NCBI RefSeq assembly: GCF_030063205.1
Contig: NZ_JASISQ010000003.1
Coordinates: 310,001-374,000, forward strand
Direction: 5' to 3'
Source of the DNA: Arthrobacter antibioticus
Lineage (GTDB): Bacteria; Actinomycetota; Actinomycetes; Actinomycetales; Micrococcaceae
DNA: 64,000 bases
The notes beneath the pieces are model-generated. The model was given only the letters and a program-made list of their open reading frames with translations. It was not told the origin of the DNA and did no database searches. Positions 42,370 to 51,281 of this stretch are shown one piece after another. The number at the start of each line of letters is the position of its first letter. Within the stretch, counting starts at the first letter, position 1. The translations under genes and the position numbers were made by a program.

Positions 42370-43074
42370 CTACGACAGACCGAGCACGTGCTCTTTCAAA
42401 TCATTCAGCGTTTGTGTCATGTGATTATCCATGGCAATTCTGGCGCGTTCGGGCTCCCGCAGGGTAAGGGAATGAAGAATTTTTTCATGCATATCAATTG
42501 CGTTTGACTGTATTTTCGGTACCCTTGAGGTTTCCTCCCGACGGCTCTCCAAAACCCTGTGAAGCGGATCAAAAAGCACTGCGACAAAGACATTCTCTGA
42601 TGCGTGCAAGATGACGTCATGAAACGCCAAGTCCGAGTCAACAAATAATGCAACATTGCCAGTCTTGTGCGCTCTACGCATGGCATCAATATGAGCCCGG
42701 AGTTTCGCCAGATCCCCATCGCTAATCCGTGCAGCAGCTAGTTCACATGCACCAGTTTCCAGCATGCGTCTGAGCTCAATGAGCTGCACGGCCGCCGTTG
42801 CGTCATTCCGACCCTCAGAGAGCACGCGCAGCACAGCCTCAAGTGACCCCCATTGGTCTAGAGGATTCACGAATGTGCCCCGGCCGCGTTCAACTCGAAG
42901 AATTCCCTGGGCGGCCAGAGTTTTCATGGCCTCCCGCACTGTCATCCGGCTGACCTCATGCTGAGCACCAAGTTCCAACTCGCCCGGGACTATTGACCCA
43001 GGCGCAAACTCGCCGGCCACGATCCTGTCAAGGAGGTCATCGGCAACAACCCCCGTCAGCGATTTGCGTGCCAT
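42370..43074 (-). CDS. GntR/FCD family regulator of the acid-sugar operon
   Basis: 234 residues; ATG with GGAGGAGC. Winged helix (VADDLLDRIVAGEFAPGSIV, VSRMTVREAMKTLAAQGILR) plus an FCD effector domain, whose metal-binding residues lie in FVDSDLAFHDVILHASEN and HEKILHSL with a final DNHM. FCD-type GntR proteins are usually repressors released by a sugar acid or related carboxylate. It is divergent from the DUF1537 kinase operon with a 17-bp palindrome in between, so it very likely controls that operon and itself. Confidence 0.92.
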   Translation of the reverse strand: MARKSLTGVVADDLLDRIVAGEFAPGSIVPGELELGAQHEVSRMTVREAMKTLAAQGILRVERGRGTFVNPLDQWGSLEAVLRVLSEGRNDATAAVQLIELRRMLETGACELAAARISDGDLAKLRAHIDAMRRAHKTGNVALFVDSDLAFHDVILHASENVFVAVLFDPLHRVLESRREETSRVPKIQSNAIDMHEKILHSLTLREPERARIAMDNHMTQTLNDLKEHVLGLS

Positions 43075-43226
43075 GCTCCTCCGTTGCCAGTTTGATTACT
43101 GCTTATTTGTGATGACCATTGTATGGTTCGGCGGGGCCATACCAGTGTTGTTGCCGAGAAACATGCACAACTATTTGCTGCATTTGCGCTCCCTTTGTGC
43201 CATATGCCACAATAACATTCAAATGC

Positions 43227-43243
43227 AAGATGTCAGACATCTT
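43227..43243. promoter_or_regulatory. GntR operator candidate, 17-bp perfect palindrome
   Basis: AAGATGTCAGACATCTT: 8-base arms around a central A. It is 32 bases upstream of the kinase start and about 150 bases upstream of the divergent GntR start. The size and the TGTCxGACA core fit FCD-type GntR sites. No second copy seen in this intergenic region. Confidence 0.7.
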
Positions 43244-43274
43244 ACAAAAGACACAATTCACGATGAGGTGCCCC

Positions 43275-44738
43275 GTGGTTCTTGAATCCGATTTGCTATC
43301 CCACTTTCCCTCCGAGGTTCCAGTGACGGCCGCAACAGTGGCACAGAAGGTGATCGAATCCGGTCGCGTCCTAGTAGTCCTTGACGATGACCCGACAGGC
43401 ACCCAGTCAGTCTCCAACCTCCCCGTTTTAACACACTGGGACATTGCGGACTTCCGCTGGGCTTACGCACACCTCATTGACGGCCACCGGGCCAACGCCA
43501 TCTACATCCTGACCAACACCCGCAGCTTGGACCCTAGTGAAGCGGCGGCCCGAAACGCCCAGATCGTCAGAAACGCACTAAAAGCGGCAACCGAGGCGGG
43601 AGTCACACTCGGCTTTGTCAGCCGCAGCGATTCAACTCTCCGCGGGCACTATCCACTCGAGCCGGACACCATCGCCGCGACATTACTGGCAGAGGGTGCC
43701 GGGCAAGTTGACGGCGTCGTCATGGTTCCAGCGTTTCCCGACGCCGGGCGGATCACCATTGGTGGCGTCCACTACACACGAGCTGATGCCGGGTCCCTGA
43801 TACCGGTTGGCGACACTGAATTCGCCAAGGACGCCACCTTTGGTTTCACAAGCTCTCGACTGGATGCTTATGTGGAAGAAAAATCCCAGGGACGTTTTGG
43901 AGCTGCGAACGTGATCCCCGTTGACTTGTCCCTATTACGCACTGGCACGCCAGCCCAAGCCGCTATGGCAATTGCCGACGCCATCGAGGCAGCGCAGGAT
44001 TCCTGCCCTATTGTTGTAGACGCCGTGAGCGAAAATGATCTTCGCGTGCTGGCTCTGGGACTTGATGAGGCTGAACGCCGAGGCAAACACCTCATCTATC
44101 GTGTTGGCCCGCCTTTTGTCCGGGCTCGCATTGGCCAGGAGATCCGCGCCGAACTGAACCCTTCGGAGATCTATTCCTCTCCCGCCCCTGCCACCCAGAG
44201 TGCTGGTGGGCTCATAGTTGTTGGCTCTCATGTTGGTGTCACTACCCGCCAGCTGAAGGCATTGACGCAACAGCACAGCGCCGCACACATCATTGAAATT
44301 GACGTGGAAAAGCTGTTGAAGGCCGACGGCGGGACTCACCTGGACGACGTCGTGGAACAAGTTGGTGCCGCACTGGCTAGTGGCGACGTGATTGTGCATA
44401 CCAGCCGTCTACTGATTAAAACGGACGAAGCCGCAGCAAGCCTGAAGATTGCGCGCACAGTCTCAGCCGCTGTCGTTGAGGTGGTCAACCGGACGTTGAA
44501 GGCTACACCTCCCCGTTTTGTCATTGCCAAGGGTGGCATAACTTCCTCTGACGTGGCCGCGCATGGATTGGAAATCCGCCACGCAATTGTGCGCGGTCCG
44601 ATGCTCCCGGGCATTGTCTCTCTTTGGGAGCCTGTTGATGGGCCCGCCGCTGGTATCCCCTACATCGTCTTCGCCGGAAACGTTGGCAATGACCAGTCCT
44701 TGGCCGATGTGACCCGCAAGCTCAGCAGCACTTTCTAA
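43275..44738 (+). CDS. DUF1537 four-carbon acid sugar kinase
   Basis: 487 residues from the GTG at 43275, six bases behind GAGG; an ATG at 43263 is also possible, but a longer start further upstream would include the operator. The N-terminal domain has VVLDDDPTGTQSVSN and FVSRSDSTLRGHYPLE, the acid-sugar binding and signature elements; the C-terminal nucleotide-binding domain has VVGSHVGVTTRQLKAL and AKGGITSSDVA. DUF1537 kinases (OtnK, DtnK, YgbK) phosphorylate 3-oxo-tetronates or related acid sugars with ATP. First gene of an operon with a dehydrogenase, permease and aldolase. The exact substrate is open. Confidence 0.93.
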   Translation: MVLESDLLSHFPSEVPVTAATVAQKVIESGRVLVVLDDDPTGTQSVSNLPVLTHWDIADFRWAYAHLIDGHRANAIYILTNTRSLDPSEAAARNAQIVRNALKAATEAGVTLGFVSRSDSTLRGHYPLEPDTIAATLLAEGAGQVDGVVMVPAFPDAGRITIGGVHYTRADAGSLIPVGDTEFAKDATFGFTSSRLDAYVEEKSQGRFGAANVIPVDLSLLRTGTPAQAAMAIADAIEAAQDSCPIVVDAVSENDLRVLALGLDEAERRGKHLIYRVGPPFVRARIGQEIRAELNPSEIYSSPAPATQSAGGLIVVGSHVGVTTRQLKALTQQHSAAHIIEIDVEKLLKADGGTHLDDVVEQVGAALASGDVIVHTSRLLIKTDEAAASLKIARTVSAAVVEVVNRTLKATPPRFVIAKGGITSSDVAAHGLEIRHAIVRGPMLPGIVSLWEPVDGPAAGIPYIVFAGNVGNDQSLADVTRKLSSTF

Positions 44739-44789
44739 AACCCGCTGGTCGATTCCGTACCAAGTTCACATAATTTCAAGGAGAACACC

Positions 44790-45692
44790 ATGTCAAAAAA
44801 CTACACCGTTGCCGTGCTGGGCCTGGGCGCCATGGGCCTTCCCATGGCCACCAGACTAACCACCGAACTCACCGTCCATGGCTTTGATATTGCCCAGTCA
44901 CGGCTCAATTTAGCGACAAAGGCCGGCATTAGAACCTTTGATTCTGCCCGCGCAGCTGCGGACGGGGCCGATGCCTTGCTATTGGCCGTTCGAAATGGCG
45001 AGCAACTCAATGAGGTGCTTTTTGGAACCAACGGTGTTGCCTGCGCCATGGCGAAGGGCTCGGTTGTTATTCTCACCAGCACTGTAGGAACCGAAGCGAT
45101 TCCGGACACTGTGGCACGGTTGGCGGAGTACGGCGTCGAACTTGTTGACGCACCACTGTCAGGTGGGCCTATTCGCGCCGGGGAGGGCGATCTGCTGATC
45201 GTTGTTGGTGCCACCCCGCAGGCACTCAAGCAGGCAGGGCCTGTTCTGGATTTGCTCGCCTCAACACTTTCGGTCGTCGGCGACAAGCCCGGTGACGGCC
45301 AAGCACTAAAAACAGTGAATCAGCTCTTGTGCGGTGTGCATATCGCAGCCGCCGCCGAAGCACTGGCTTTGGCCGACGCCATGGGTTTGGACCAGAGTAA
45401 AACCCTTGCAGCACTGGAGGCAGGCGCTGCAGGTTCCTTCATGCTCTCCAACCGTGGACCGCGCATCCTTGAGGCATACAACGAAGGTGGGGCCGAGGTC
45501 CTGAGCCGTCTAGACATCTTCGTCAAAGACATGGGCATCGTGGGCAAGGCCGCCCGCGCAGCAGGCATGGCGGCCCCCGTCGCTGCCGCGGCCGAACAAC
45601 TGTACTTGCTGGGCCAAGCCCAGGGCTTAGCCGCAGCTGACGATTCTGCCGTCATTAGAGTTGTTGCTCCTACCCAGCGCCATGCTCGCTGA
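44790..45692 (+). CDS. LtnD-like sugar-acid dehydrogenase (3-hydroxyisobutyrate dehydrogenase family)
   Basis: 300 residues; ATG with AAGGAGAACACC. NAD-binding motif VLGLGAMGLPMATRL at 9-23, substrate segment DAPLSGGPIRAGEGDLLIVV and the catalytic lysine in ALKTVNQLLCGVHIAAAAEA. In this family the neighbours point to an L-threonate dehydrogenase (LtnD/YgbJ) type role: oxidising C2 of a tetronate to a 2-oxo acid. It sits 51 bases behind the kinase gene. Tartronate semialdehyde reductase is an alternative. Confidence 0.9.
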   Translation: MSKNYTVAVLGLGAMGLPMATRLTTELTVHGFDIAQSRLNLATKAGIRTFDSARAAADGADALLLAVRNGEQLNEVLFGTNGVACAMAKGSVVILTSTVGTEAIPDTVARLAEYGVELVDAPLSGGPIRAGEGDLLIVVGATPQALKQAGPVLDLLASTLSVVGDKPGDGQALKTVNQLLCGVHIAAAAEALALADAMGLDQSKTLAALEAGAAGSFMLSNRGPRILEAYNEGGAEVLSRLDIFVKDMGIVGKAARAAGMAAPVAAAAEQLYLLGQAQGLAAADDSAVIRVVAPTQRHAR

Positions 45693-45743
45693 TCCACGCA
45701 CACAAGCACTGATTCATAGCGTGTCGAAGGAGAATACCTGTCA

Positions 45744-47198
45744 ATGAACACCCTGATTATCCCCGCGATGCTTCGTGCAGCGGACACGCCTGACATTAAA
45801 CCAGCAGCCGAACTAGGAACCCCTCTGCTGCTCACCATCGCAGCAGCAGGAGTTATTCTGCTGCTGATCCTGATTGTACGTTTTAAGATTCACGCCTTCG
45901 TGGCGTTGCTAGCAGTCAGCATTGCAGTGGCCGTAGCGGCCCAGATCCCCCTGCAAGACATCTTCACCGTGGTATCCGCCGGCGTTGGCGGAACAATGGG
46001 TAAAGTTGCCTTGCTGATAGCACTTGGCGCCATTTTAGGACGGATGATCGAAGTTTCCGGCGGAGTCCAGTCCCTGGCTGACCACTTCACAGCAAAACTT
46101 GGTCCCACACGAGTTGCCATTGCATTGACAATTGTGGGCTTCCTTGTGGCTGTTCCGGTCTTCTTTGAGGTCGGTGTCATTGTATTGGTGCCGGTGGTTT
46201 ACGCTTTCGCTAAGATCGCCGGGGTACACCCCGTCAAGTTCGGTCTACCCATGGCCGGAATCATGTTGGCGATACATGTGGCTGTCCCGCCACACCCCGG
46301 CATCGTGGCTGGCGCCGGAGTTCTCGGTGCAGACGTGGGGCTGATCATGATCATTTCCCTGCTGATCTGCATCCCGCTGGGGTTTCTTTCCTACGGTGTT
46401 AGTGCCCTGCTGAATCGCAGAAGTTATGAACTGCTCCCGGCAGTGAAGAAGATAGTCGAGGAATTTGGCAGTCCCGAAACCCTCATCACTTCACATAAAG
46501 GCGGGATCGCACCCCCGCGTCCACGCCTAATCATCTCCTTGGTGGCCGCCCCAATTGTCCTGATTTTATTGGGCACAGTGGGCACCCTGACGATCCCGAA
46601 GGAATCGTTTTGGTATGGTTTCTGCGCCTTCATTGGCAACCCGTTCTTCGCTCTCTTGGTAGCCGTGGGCCTCTCGTTCTTCACTTTGGCAGTACGTCGC
46701 GGTTGGTCCTTGCAAGAAACCAGCAACGTCTTTGAAGAGTCCCTGCCACCCATCGCATCAATCTTGATGATTGTTGCCGGTGGAGGGATTTTCGGCACCG
46801 TTCTGCAGGTCAGTGGAATTGGTGCTGCACTCTCCAAAACTTTAGATGGTTGGGGCTTGCCCATCCTGCTCCTGGGCTTCCTTATTTCCTTGATCCTGCG
46901 AGCCGCCCAGGGCTCAGCCACGGTAGCAATCGTCACCACAACTGGGCTGCTTTCATCCGCCATTTTGGCTGGGGGCTATACTCCGGCACAGATTGCAGTC
47001 ATTACCATCGCCATCGGATTTGGTGCCCTTGGGCTCTCCCACGTGACCGATGCCGGTTTCTGGGTAGTTGTGCGATATTACGGCTTAACAGTGGCTGACG
47101 GATTAAAAACCTGGACGGTGCTCACAACCATTTTGGGTGTGGCGGGGTTCCTCTTGACATTTGTGGCATGGATTCTAGTTGGAGGATTGAGTACATAA
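45744..47198 (+). CDS. GntP family gluconate/acid-sugar permease
   Basis: 484 residues, about twelve to fourteen membrane helices. GntP features include KVALLIALGAILGRMIEVSG, PVFFEVGVIVLVPVVYAFAK, AGAGVLGADVGLIMI and AQGSATVAIVTTTGLLS. The family imports gluconate and shorter sugar acids with protons; in the E. coli ygb operon the equivalent is YgbN. The stop codon overlaps the start of the aldolase gene by one base (TAATG). ATG follows GAAGGAG by twelve bases. Confidence 0.94.
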   Translation: MNTLIIPAMLRAADTPDIKPAAELGTPLLLTIAAAGVILLLILIVRFKIHAFVALLAVSIAVAVAAQIPLQDIFTVVSAGVGGTMGKVALLIALGAILGRMIEVSGGVQSLADHFTAKLGPTRVAIALTIVGFLVAVPVFFEVGVIVLVPVVYAFAKIAGVHPVKFGLPMAGIMLAIHVAVPPHPGIVAGAGVLGADVGLIMIISLLICIPLGFLSYGVSALLNRRSYELLPAVKKIVEEFGSPETLITSHKGGIAPPRPRLIISLVAAPIVLILLGTVGTLTIPKESFWYGFCAFIGNPFFALLVAVGLSFFTLAVRRGWSLQETSNVFEESLPPIASILMIVAGGGIFGTVLQVSGIGAALSKTLDGWGLPILLLGFLISLILRAAQGSATVAIVTTTGLLSSAILAGGYTPAQIAVITIAIGFGALGLSHVTDAGFWVVVRYYGLTVADGLKTWTVLTTILGVAGFLLTFVAWILVGGLST

Positions 47199-48049
47199 TG
47201 AGAGCTCGTTTGGATGATCTGGTGAACAGTGCCTTGGCGGAAAAAGCGGCGGTACCGGCGTTTACCTGCTACGACTTCACCACCGCACTGGCAGTGGTTG
47301 AAGAGGCGGAAGCCAAGGGCCGTGGTGTGATCCTTCTGGTTGCACCTAAAACAGCTGCGGCTCGCTCAGGTCTGCGGCTGATTGCTGCCCTGCGCGGTCT
47401 TGCCGATGCAGCCACCGTGCCGGTGGTAGTGCAACTTGACCATGCAACCAGTATCGAAGCCATCACAACGGGACTTGCGGCCGGGGCAGATTCAGTACTG
47501 GCGGACGGATCGGCCCTCGATTTCGAAGAGAACATTGAGTTTGTTGCAGCTGTGCGTTCCTCATTCGCAGATCCAACGATCGTGGTGGAGGCCGAGCTCG
47601 GCGGGCTTGCAGGAAACGAAGACCAGGCGTTCGCTCTGGAAGCCGCCGGACTGACAGACGCCACGCAAGTGGCCGATTTTATAGCCCGTTCAGGAGCCCA
47701 GCTACTCGCTGTGGCTGTGGGCAACGTCCATGGAAAATACGCTGGCGAGCCACTCTTGCACTGGGACCTCCTGGATCAGATATCCGCCCAGTCAGCAGTG
47801 CCTCTTGTCCTGCACGGCGCCTCCGGCATTCCGGCGGAGGACTTGGCCAAAGCCCCCGCGGCACGGATAGGCAAAGTAAATTTTAATACTGAACTGCGTA
47901 CCGGAGTCCTGCGGATGCTTGAGTTGGAAACCACGGCGCACCGGATGGCCGGTGAAAATCTAGTAGACCTGTTGGAGCTGTGGAGGGAGTCGGTCCGAAA
48001 TTTCACGGACGGCGCGCTCAAAATGCTTCAGGCTGAACCCAAGGGATAG
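47198..48049 (+). CDS. Class II ketose-bisphosphate-type aldolase
   Basis: 283 residues from the ATG at 47198, which overlaps the permease stop; an earlier GTG is less likely. Zinc-dependent class II (FbaA/GatY/KbaY) features: VQLDHATSIEA with the first zinc histidine, VEAELGGLAGNED with a metal glutamate, AVGNVHGKYAGEP and VLHGASGIP with the other histidines, and KVNFNTELR for phosphate binding. It would release dihydroxyacetone phosphate or a related unit from the phosphorylated acid sugar made by the DUF1537 kinase. A fructose-bisphosphate role is unlikely in this context. Confidence 0.9.
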   Translation: MRARLDDLVNSALAEKAAVPAFTCYDFTTALAVVEEAEAKGRGVILLVAPKTAAARSGLRLIAALRGLADAATVPVVVQLDHATSIEAITTGLAAGADSVLADGSALDFEENIEFVAAVRSSFADPTIVVEAELGGLAGNEDQAFALEAAGLTDATQVADFIARSGAQLLAVAVGNVHGKYAGEPLLHWDLLDQISAQSAVPLVLHGASGIPAEDLAKAPAARIGKVNFNTELRTGVLRMLELETTAHRMAGENLVDLLELWRESVRNFTDGALKMLQAEPKG

Positions 48050-48097
48050 ATTGCCTGGCTTTCACGCCGAGGAGCCCTTGCGCGAAGAAACTACCCC

Positions 48098-48892
48098 TCA
48101 GTGCTGTTGTAACGTGAGGGCTTCATCCAAGATTGCCCCGAAGTTCACGGGATCGTGGACAAACCTTCCCAGAAACAGACCAGAGACATGGTTCAGCTGC
48201 GGCAGCAGGCCGGGTTTGGCGGAACCACCATAAACTATGGGCAGATCGGAGAGCCCATGCTCGGCCAAGAGTGCGCGCACGCCCTGAATAACGCCGGAGA
48301 TATACCCCGGTGCCGCAGGCTCTGCGGCACCGATCGCCCAGACTGGTTCATAAGCGATGAACAATGACCGTGCGTCCAGCCAGTTACCTGCAACAGCCGC
48401 GAGAATCTGCTCATACACAAACAGTGCCGCCTTCTCAGGCGTTGAATTCTCGCTTTCTCCAACGCACAACAACGGTTTAAGTCCTGCCGCTAGGGCCGCC
48501 GCGACCTTGCGCGATACAACGTGATTGTCCTCCGCAAAATGTTTGCGGCGTTCGGCGTGACCTATTTCAACGAAATCAACTCCGAGCTCTGCGAGCATTG
48601 ACGGCGCCACCTCTCCGGTCCAAGGCCCGTCGGCCCAGCCACAATTTTGGGCGCCAAGGAGCAAAGCGGTTCCAGCAATGATCTCCTGCGCCTTGGCCAA
48701 CACCGGAAAAGATGGGATGACAAAGGGGATAACCCGCCCGGCCGTAAGGCCGGGTCGGGCTTCCACTTCATGACGCAGCGCCCGCAGCCAGCACAAACTG
48801 CTCTGGTAGCCCATATACATTTTGGTGCTTGCGCCAATGTATATGGCCGGGCTTTGCAGATGTGGGCCGATAGTACTGGTGGGATGCGTCAT
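48098..48892 (-). CDS. Triosephosphate-isomerase-like tetrulose-phosphate isomerase
   Basis: 264 residues from the ATG at 48892; a GTG seven codons earlier is possible. TIM-barrel with the catalytic lysine in GASTKMYMG (glycolytic enzymes have GNWKMN), the histidine in VEIGHAERR, the glutamate in AYEPVWAIG and the phosphate loop IVYGGSAKPG. The altered first motif and the context match LerI/EryH, which convert L-erythrulose 1-phosphate to D-erythrulose 4-phosphate. It is the last gene of the operon, converging with the aldolase gene, whose stop is 48 bases away. Confidence 0.88.
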   Translation of the reverse strand: MTHPTSTIGPHLQSPAIYIGASTKMYMGYQSSLCWLRALRHEVEARPGLTAGRVIPFVIPSFPVLAKAQEIIAGTALLLGAQNCGWADGPWTGEVAPSMLAELGVDFVEIGHAERRKHFAEDNHVVSRKVAAALAAGLKPLLCVGESENSTPEKAALFVYEQILAAVAGNWLDARSLFIAYEPVWAIGAAEPAAPGYISGVIQGVRALLAEHGLSDLPIVYGGSAKPGLLPQLNHVSGLFLGRFVHDPVNFGAILDEALTLQQH

Positions 48893-48929
48893 GAGTTCTT
48901 CACTTTCATTCACTTCGTAAAGCCGGTGT

Positions 48930-50279
48930 TTACTTCTCGAGTAGATCGTCGGCCTTATTCTTGAATCGGCGGGTGCCCCACATCATCAAGGCAGCCACAA
49001 ACGGCAGCACACCCAATGCCATGATGCCCATGGCTCCGGACTCGGAAGCAAACGTTTCATTGACGCTTGTGCGCAGGATTGGGGCAACGAATCCGCCCAG
49101 GTTACCCAATGAGTTGATCAGACCAATACCTGCTGCTGCCGCGGTTCCGGTGAGGAACGCAGTTGGGTAGGACCATGCGATGGGTCCAATGGATAGGAAG
49201 CTGCACACCGCCAGGGTAATGAAGATGATGCCCAGAGCAGGAAGGCTGTTGGCACCTGCCCATGCCGACCCAAAGATACACAAACCGGTGGAGACGAACA
49301 ACCAAGTCCCCAGGACACGGCGCCGAATAACAGTAGTGGCGTAGCGGCCAATAATGATGCAAGCGAACATCCCGAAGAACCACGGGACAGCGGCCAGCAA
49401 GCCCACCGTCATACCAACTTTTTGCCCGGTCAGTTGTGCCACCTGCTGTGGCAGGTAGAAAGTAACACCGTATACGGCGATCTGGAGGCAGAAGTATATG
49501 GCTGTGAAGTACCAGACACGGCCATTGGCTAGTGCTGCGGCCACTCCCGAGGGGCCTGACTCTTTCTTAATGGTGTCCTCTTGGCGCATCGCCGCCGTCA
49601 GCGCATCCTTCTCATCCTGCTGGAGCCACTTAGCTTTTTGTGGTCCGTCAATAAGCAGGAAGAAGGCAAAGACTCCGGCAACAACGGCCAGCATTCCTTC
49701 TACGAAGAACATGACTTGCCAGCCGTGGACTCCGGGGACAGAGTCACCAATGTTTATCAGCCAACCAGATAGTGGAGAGCCAATAACCTGCGAGAAAGGC
49801 TGCGCCAAGTAGAAGATAGCGAACATCTTCACCCTGTGCTTGTTCGGAAACCACTCCGCCAGGAACATGATAACTCCGGGGAACAGCCCGGCTTCCGTGA
49901 CACCGAGCAGAAAACGCAAGGCGATAAAGGAAGAATCACCTTGAACAAACATGAAGCATGCTGACACTATGCCCCACGTGATGGCGATCCGGGCCAGCCA
50001 TATTTTTGCCCCGACTTTTTTCATCATCAAGTTGCTGGGGATCTCAAAGATCGCATAGCCGATGAAGAAGATACCAGCACCAAGTGCGTATGCTCCTGCG
50101 GAGATACCCCGGTCTGCCTCTAACGCTGCTTCAGCGAACCCCACATTGGTGCGGTCAAGAAAAGCGACGACGTAAAGGATGACAAGCATCGGCATGAGCC
50201 GAACGGTCGCCTTTGATATTGCTGATTTTAGTGCTGGACTCTCCAGCAGTTCCTTGCTTGCCTTGATTTCAGCAGCCAT
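48930..50279 (-). CDS. MFS permease, anion:cation symporter type
   Basis: 449 residues, twelve membrane helices. The ACS-family signature is clear: MLVILYVVAFLDRTNVGFAE, FEIPSNLMMKKVGAKIWLAR and LLGVTEAGLFPGVIMFLAEW. ACS members carry small organic anions and sugar acids (for instance tartrate, glucarate), which hints that the operon's substrate may be a C4 acid rather than only a tetritol. ATG with GAGGAGTTATTT upstream. Placed between the microprotein and the isomerase genes. Confidence 0.93.
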   Translation of the reverse strand: MAAEIKASKELLESPALKSAISKATVRLMPMLVILYVVAFLDRTNVGFAEAALEADRGISAGAYALGAGIFFIGYAIFEIPSNLMMKKVGAKIWLARIAITWGIVSACFMFVQGDSSFIALRFLLGVTEAGLFPGVIMFLAEWFPNKHRVKMFAIFYLAQPFSQVIGSPLSGWLINIGDSVPGVHGWQVMFFVEGMLAVVAGVFAFFLLIDGPQKAKWLQQDEKDALTAAMRQEDTIKKESGPSGVAAALANGRVWYFTAIYFCLQIAVYGVTFYLPQQVAQLTGQKVGMTVGLLAAVPWFFGMFACIIIGRYATTVIRRRVLGTWLFVSTGLCIFGSAWAGANSLPALGIIFITLAVCSFLSIGPIAWSYPTAFLTGTAAAAGIGLINSLGNLGGFVAPILRTSVNETFASESGAMGIMALGVLPFVAALMMWGTRRFKNKADDLLEK

Positions 50280-50351
50280 AAATAACTCCTCATTGAGTAT
50301 GAACTTTGCAAAAAAATTAACGGATTGGTTCTTGGTGCAACGGTGATGTTT

Positions 50352-50459
50352 TTATCGAGGGTAGGTCATCAGCAGAATGGCAAGTCCGCAAACCACGATG
50401 CCGACAACGAGGTAGAGTTTGCGCGCAGTGCTCCAATTAGTGGAGTTATTGGTATTCAT
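50352..50459 (-). CDS. 35-residue single-helix membrane microprotein
   Basis: The frame reads MNTNNSTNWSTARKLY followed by a hydrophobic helix LVVGIVVCGLAILLM and ends TYPR. AAGGAAAAC precedes the ATG at a good distance, and the start lies only seven bases behind the SDR stop, so it is in the operon. It is too short for ordinary gene callers. A polar N-terminus of 13 residues with a basic ARK at the membrane border predicts a single-pass protein. Small membrane proteins next to carriers often assist or regulate them; here the MFS permease is the next gene. That role is inference. Confidence 0.65.
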   Translation of the reverse strand: MNTNNSTNWSTARKLYLVVGIVVCGLAILLMTYPR

Positions 50460-50466
50460 GTTTTCC

Positions 50467-51246
50467 TTAATGCATGTACAGCCCGCCATCCACATTCAGC
50501 GTCTGACCGGAGATGTACCCCGTGTCCTCGCTGATCAAAAAGTGGATAGCTGCGGCAATGTCCCTGGTGGTACCCACACGGTTGACGACAAGATCCTTGA
50601 CCATTTCATCTTTACGGTTCTGGGATAGTGTCCCGCCCATGATGTCGGTGTCTATAGGCCCGGGTGAGATGGCGTTGACGGTGATGTTGTAAGGGCCAAG
50701 TTCCCGCGCAGTTGCCCGGGTGAGGCCAATAACGCCGGCCTTGGCCACCGAATACGCTGTTTTCGAGAATGTTCCTCCACCGCGCTGAGCAGATACTGAG
50801 GAAATGTTCACAATGCGCCCGATGCGGTTTTTGACCATGGACTCTGCCACACGGCGGGTGGCGTAGTGGACCCCATTGAGGTTAATATTCAAAACCCGAT
50901 TCCATTCTTCGGGCTCCACTTCCAAGTAGCCGATCGGTGAGCTGACGCCGGCCACGTTTGCTAGCGCTACGATCTGGGGCAGCTCTTCTTCCATCTGGTC
51001 AATGGCGCTACGAACTGACGACTCGTCACCGATATTGGCTCCGACTCCATGGGCTTTGACCCCAAATTCTGCTGTGATACTTGCCGCGACCGCTTTGCAT
51101 GCCGCATCATCAAGGTCTATGACACCGATGCTCCAGCCACGCTCAGCGAGGTAGTTCACTGTGGCCCGTCCAATCCCGCGCTCTGAGACGGCACCCGTGA
51201 CAATTACGGTGCGTTCCGTCGGAAAAATTACAGGGTTTTCAGTCAT
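50467..51246 (-). CDS. SDR dehydrogenase of the tetrulose operon
   Basis: 259 residues; ATG with TAGGAGAAGCA. Classical SDR: TGAVSERGIGRATVNYLAER cofactor loop, VIDLDDAA acidic end of strand two (NAD preference), ANVAGVSS, and the catalytic YSVAKAGVIGLTRATARE. The C-terminus SGQTLNVDGGLYMH is typical. In this operon it would oxidise a tetritol or similar polyol or hydroxy acid to a keto compound such as erythrulose. Substrate not proven. Confidence 0.9.
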   Translation of the reverse strand: MTENPVIFPTERTVIVTGAVSERGIGRATVNYLAERGWSIGVIDLDDAACKAVAASITAEFGVKAHGVGANIGDESSVRSAIDQMEEELPQIVALANVAGVSSPIGYLEVEPEEWNRVLNINLNGVHYATRRVAESMVKNRIGRIVNISSVSAQRGGGTFSKTAYSVAKAGVIGLTRATARELGPYNITVNAISPGPIDTDIMGGTLSQNRKDEMVKDLVVNRVGTTRDIAAAIHFLISEDTGYISGQTLNVDGGLYMH

Positions 51247-51281
51247 TGCTTCTCCTAGTGTGTTTTAGAACTAAGTATTGA

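Noticed and set aside
43119-43262. Upstream start for the DUF1537 kinase
   Set aside because: It would translate through the palindromic operator and adds a cysteine-rich stretch not typical of the family.
48098-48892. Glycolytic triosephosphate isomerase
   Set aside because: The first catalytic motif is GASTKMYMG rather than GNWKMN and the gene ends a tetrulose-type operon; a C4 role fits better.
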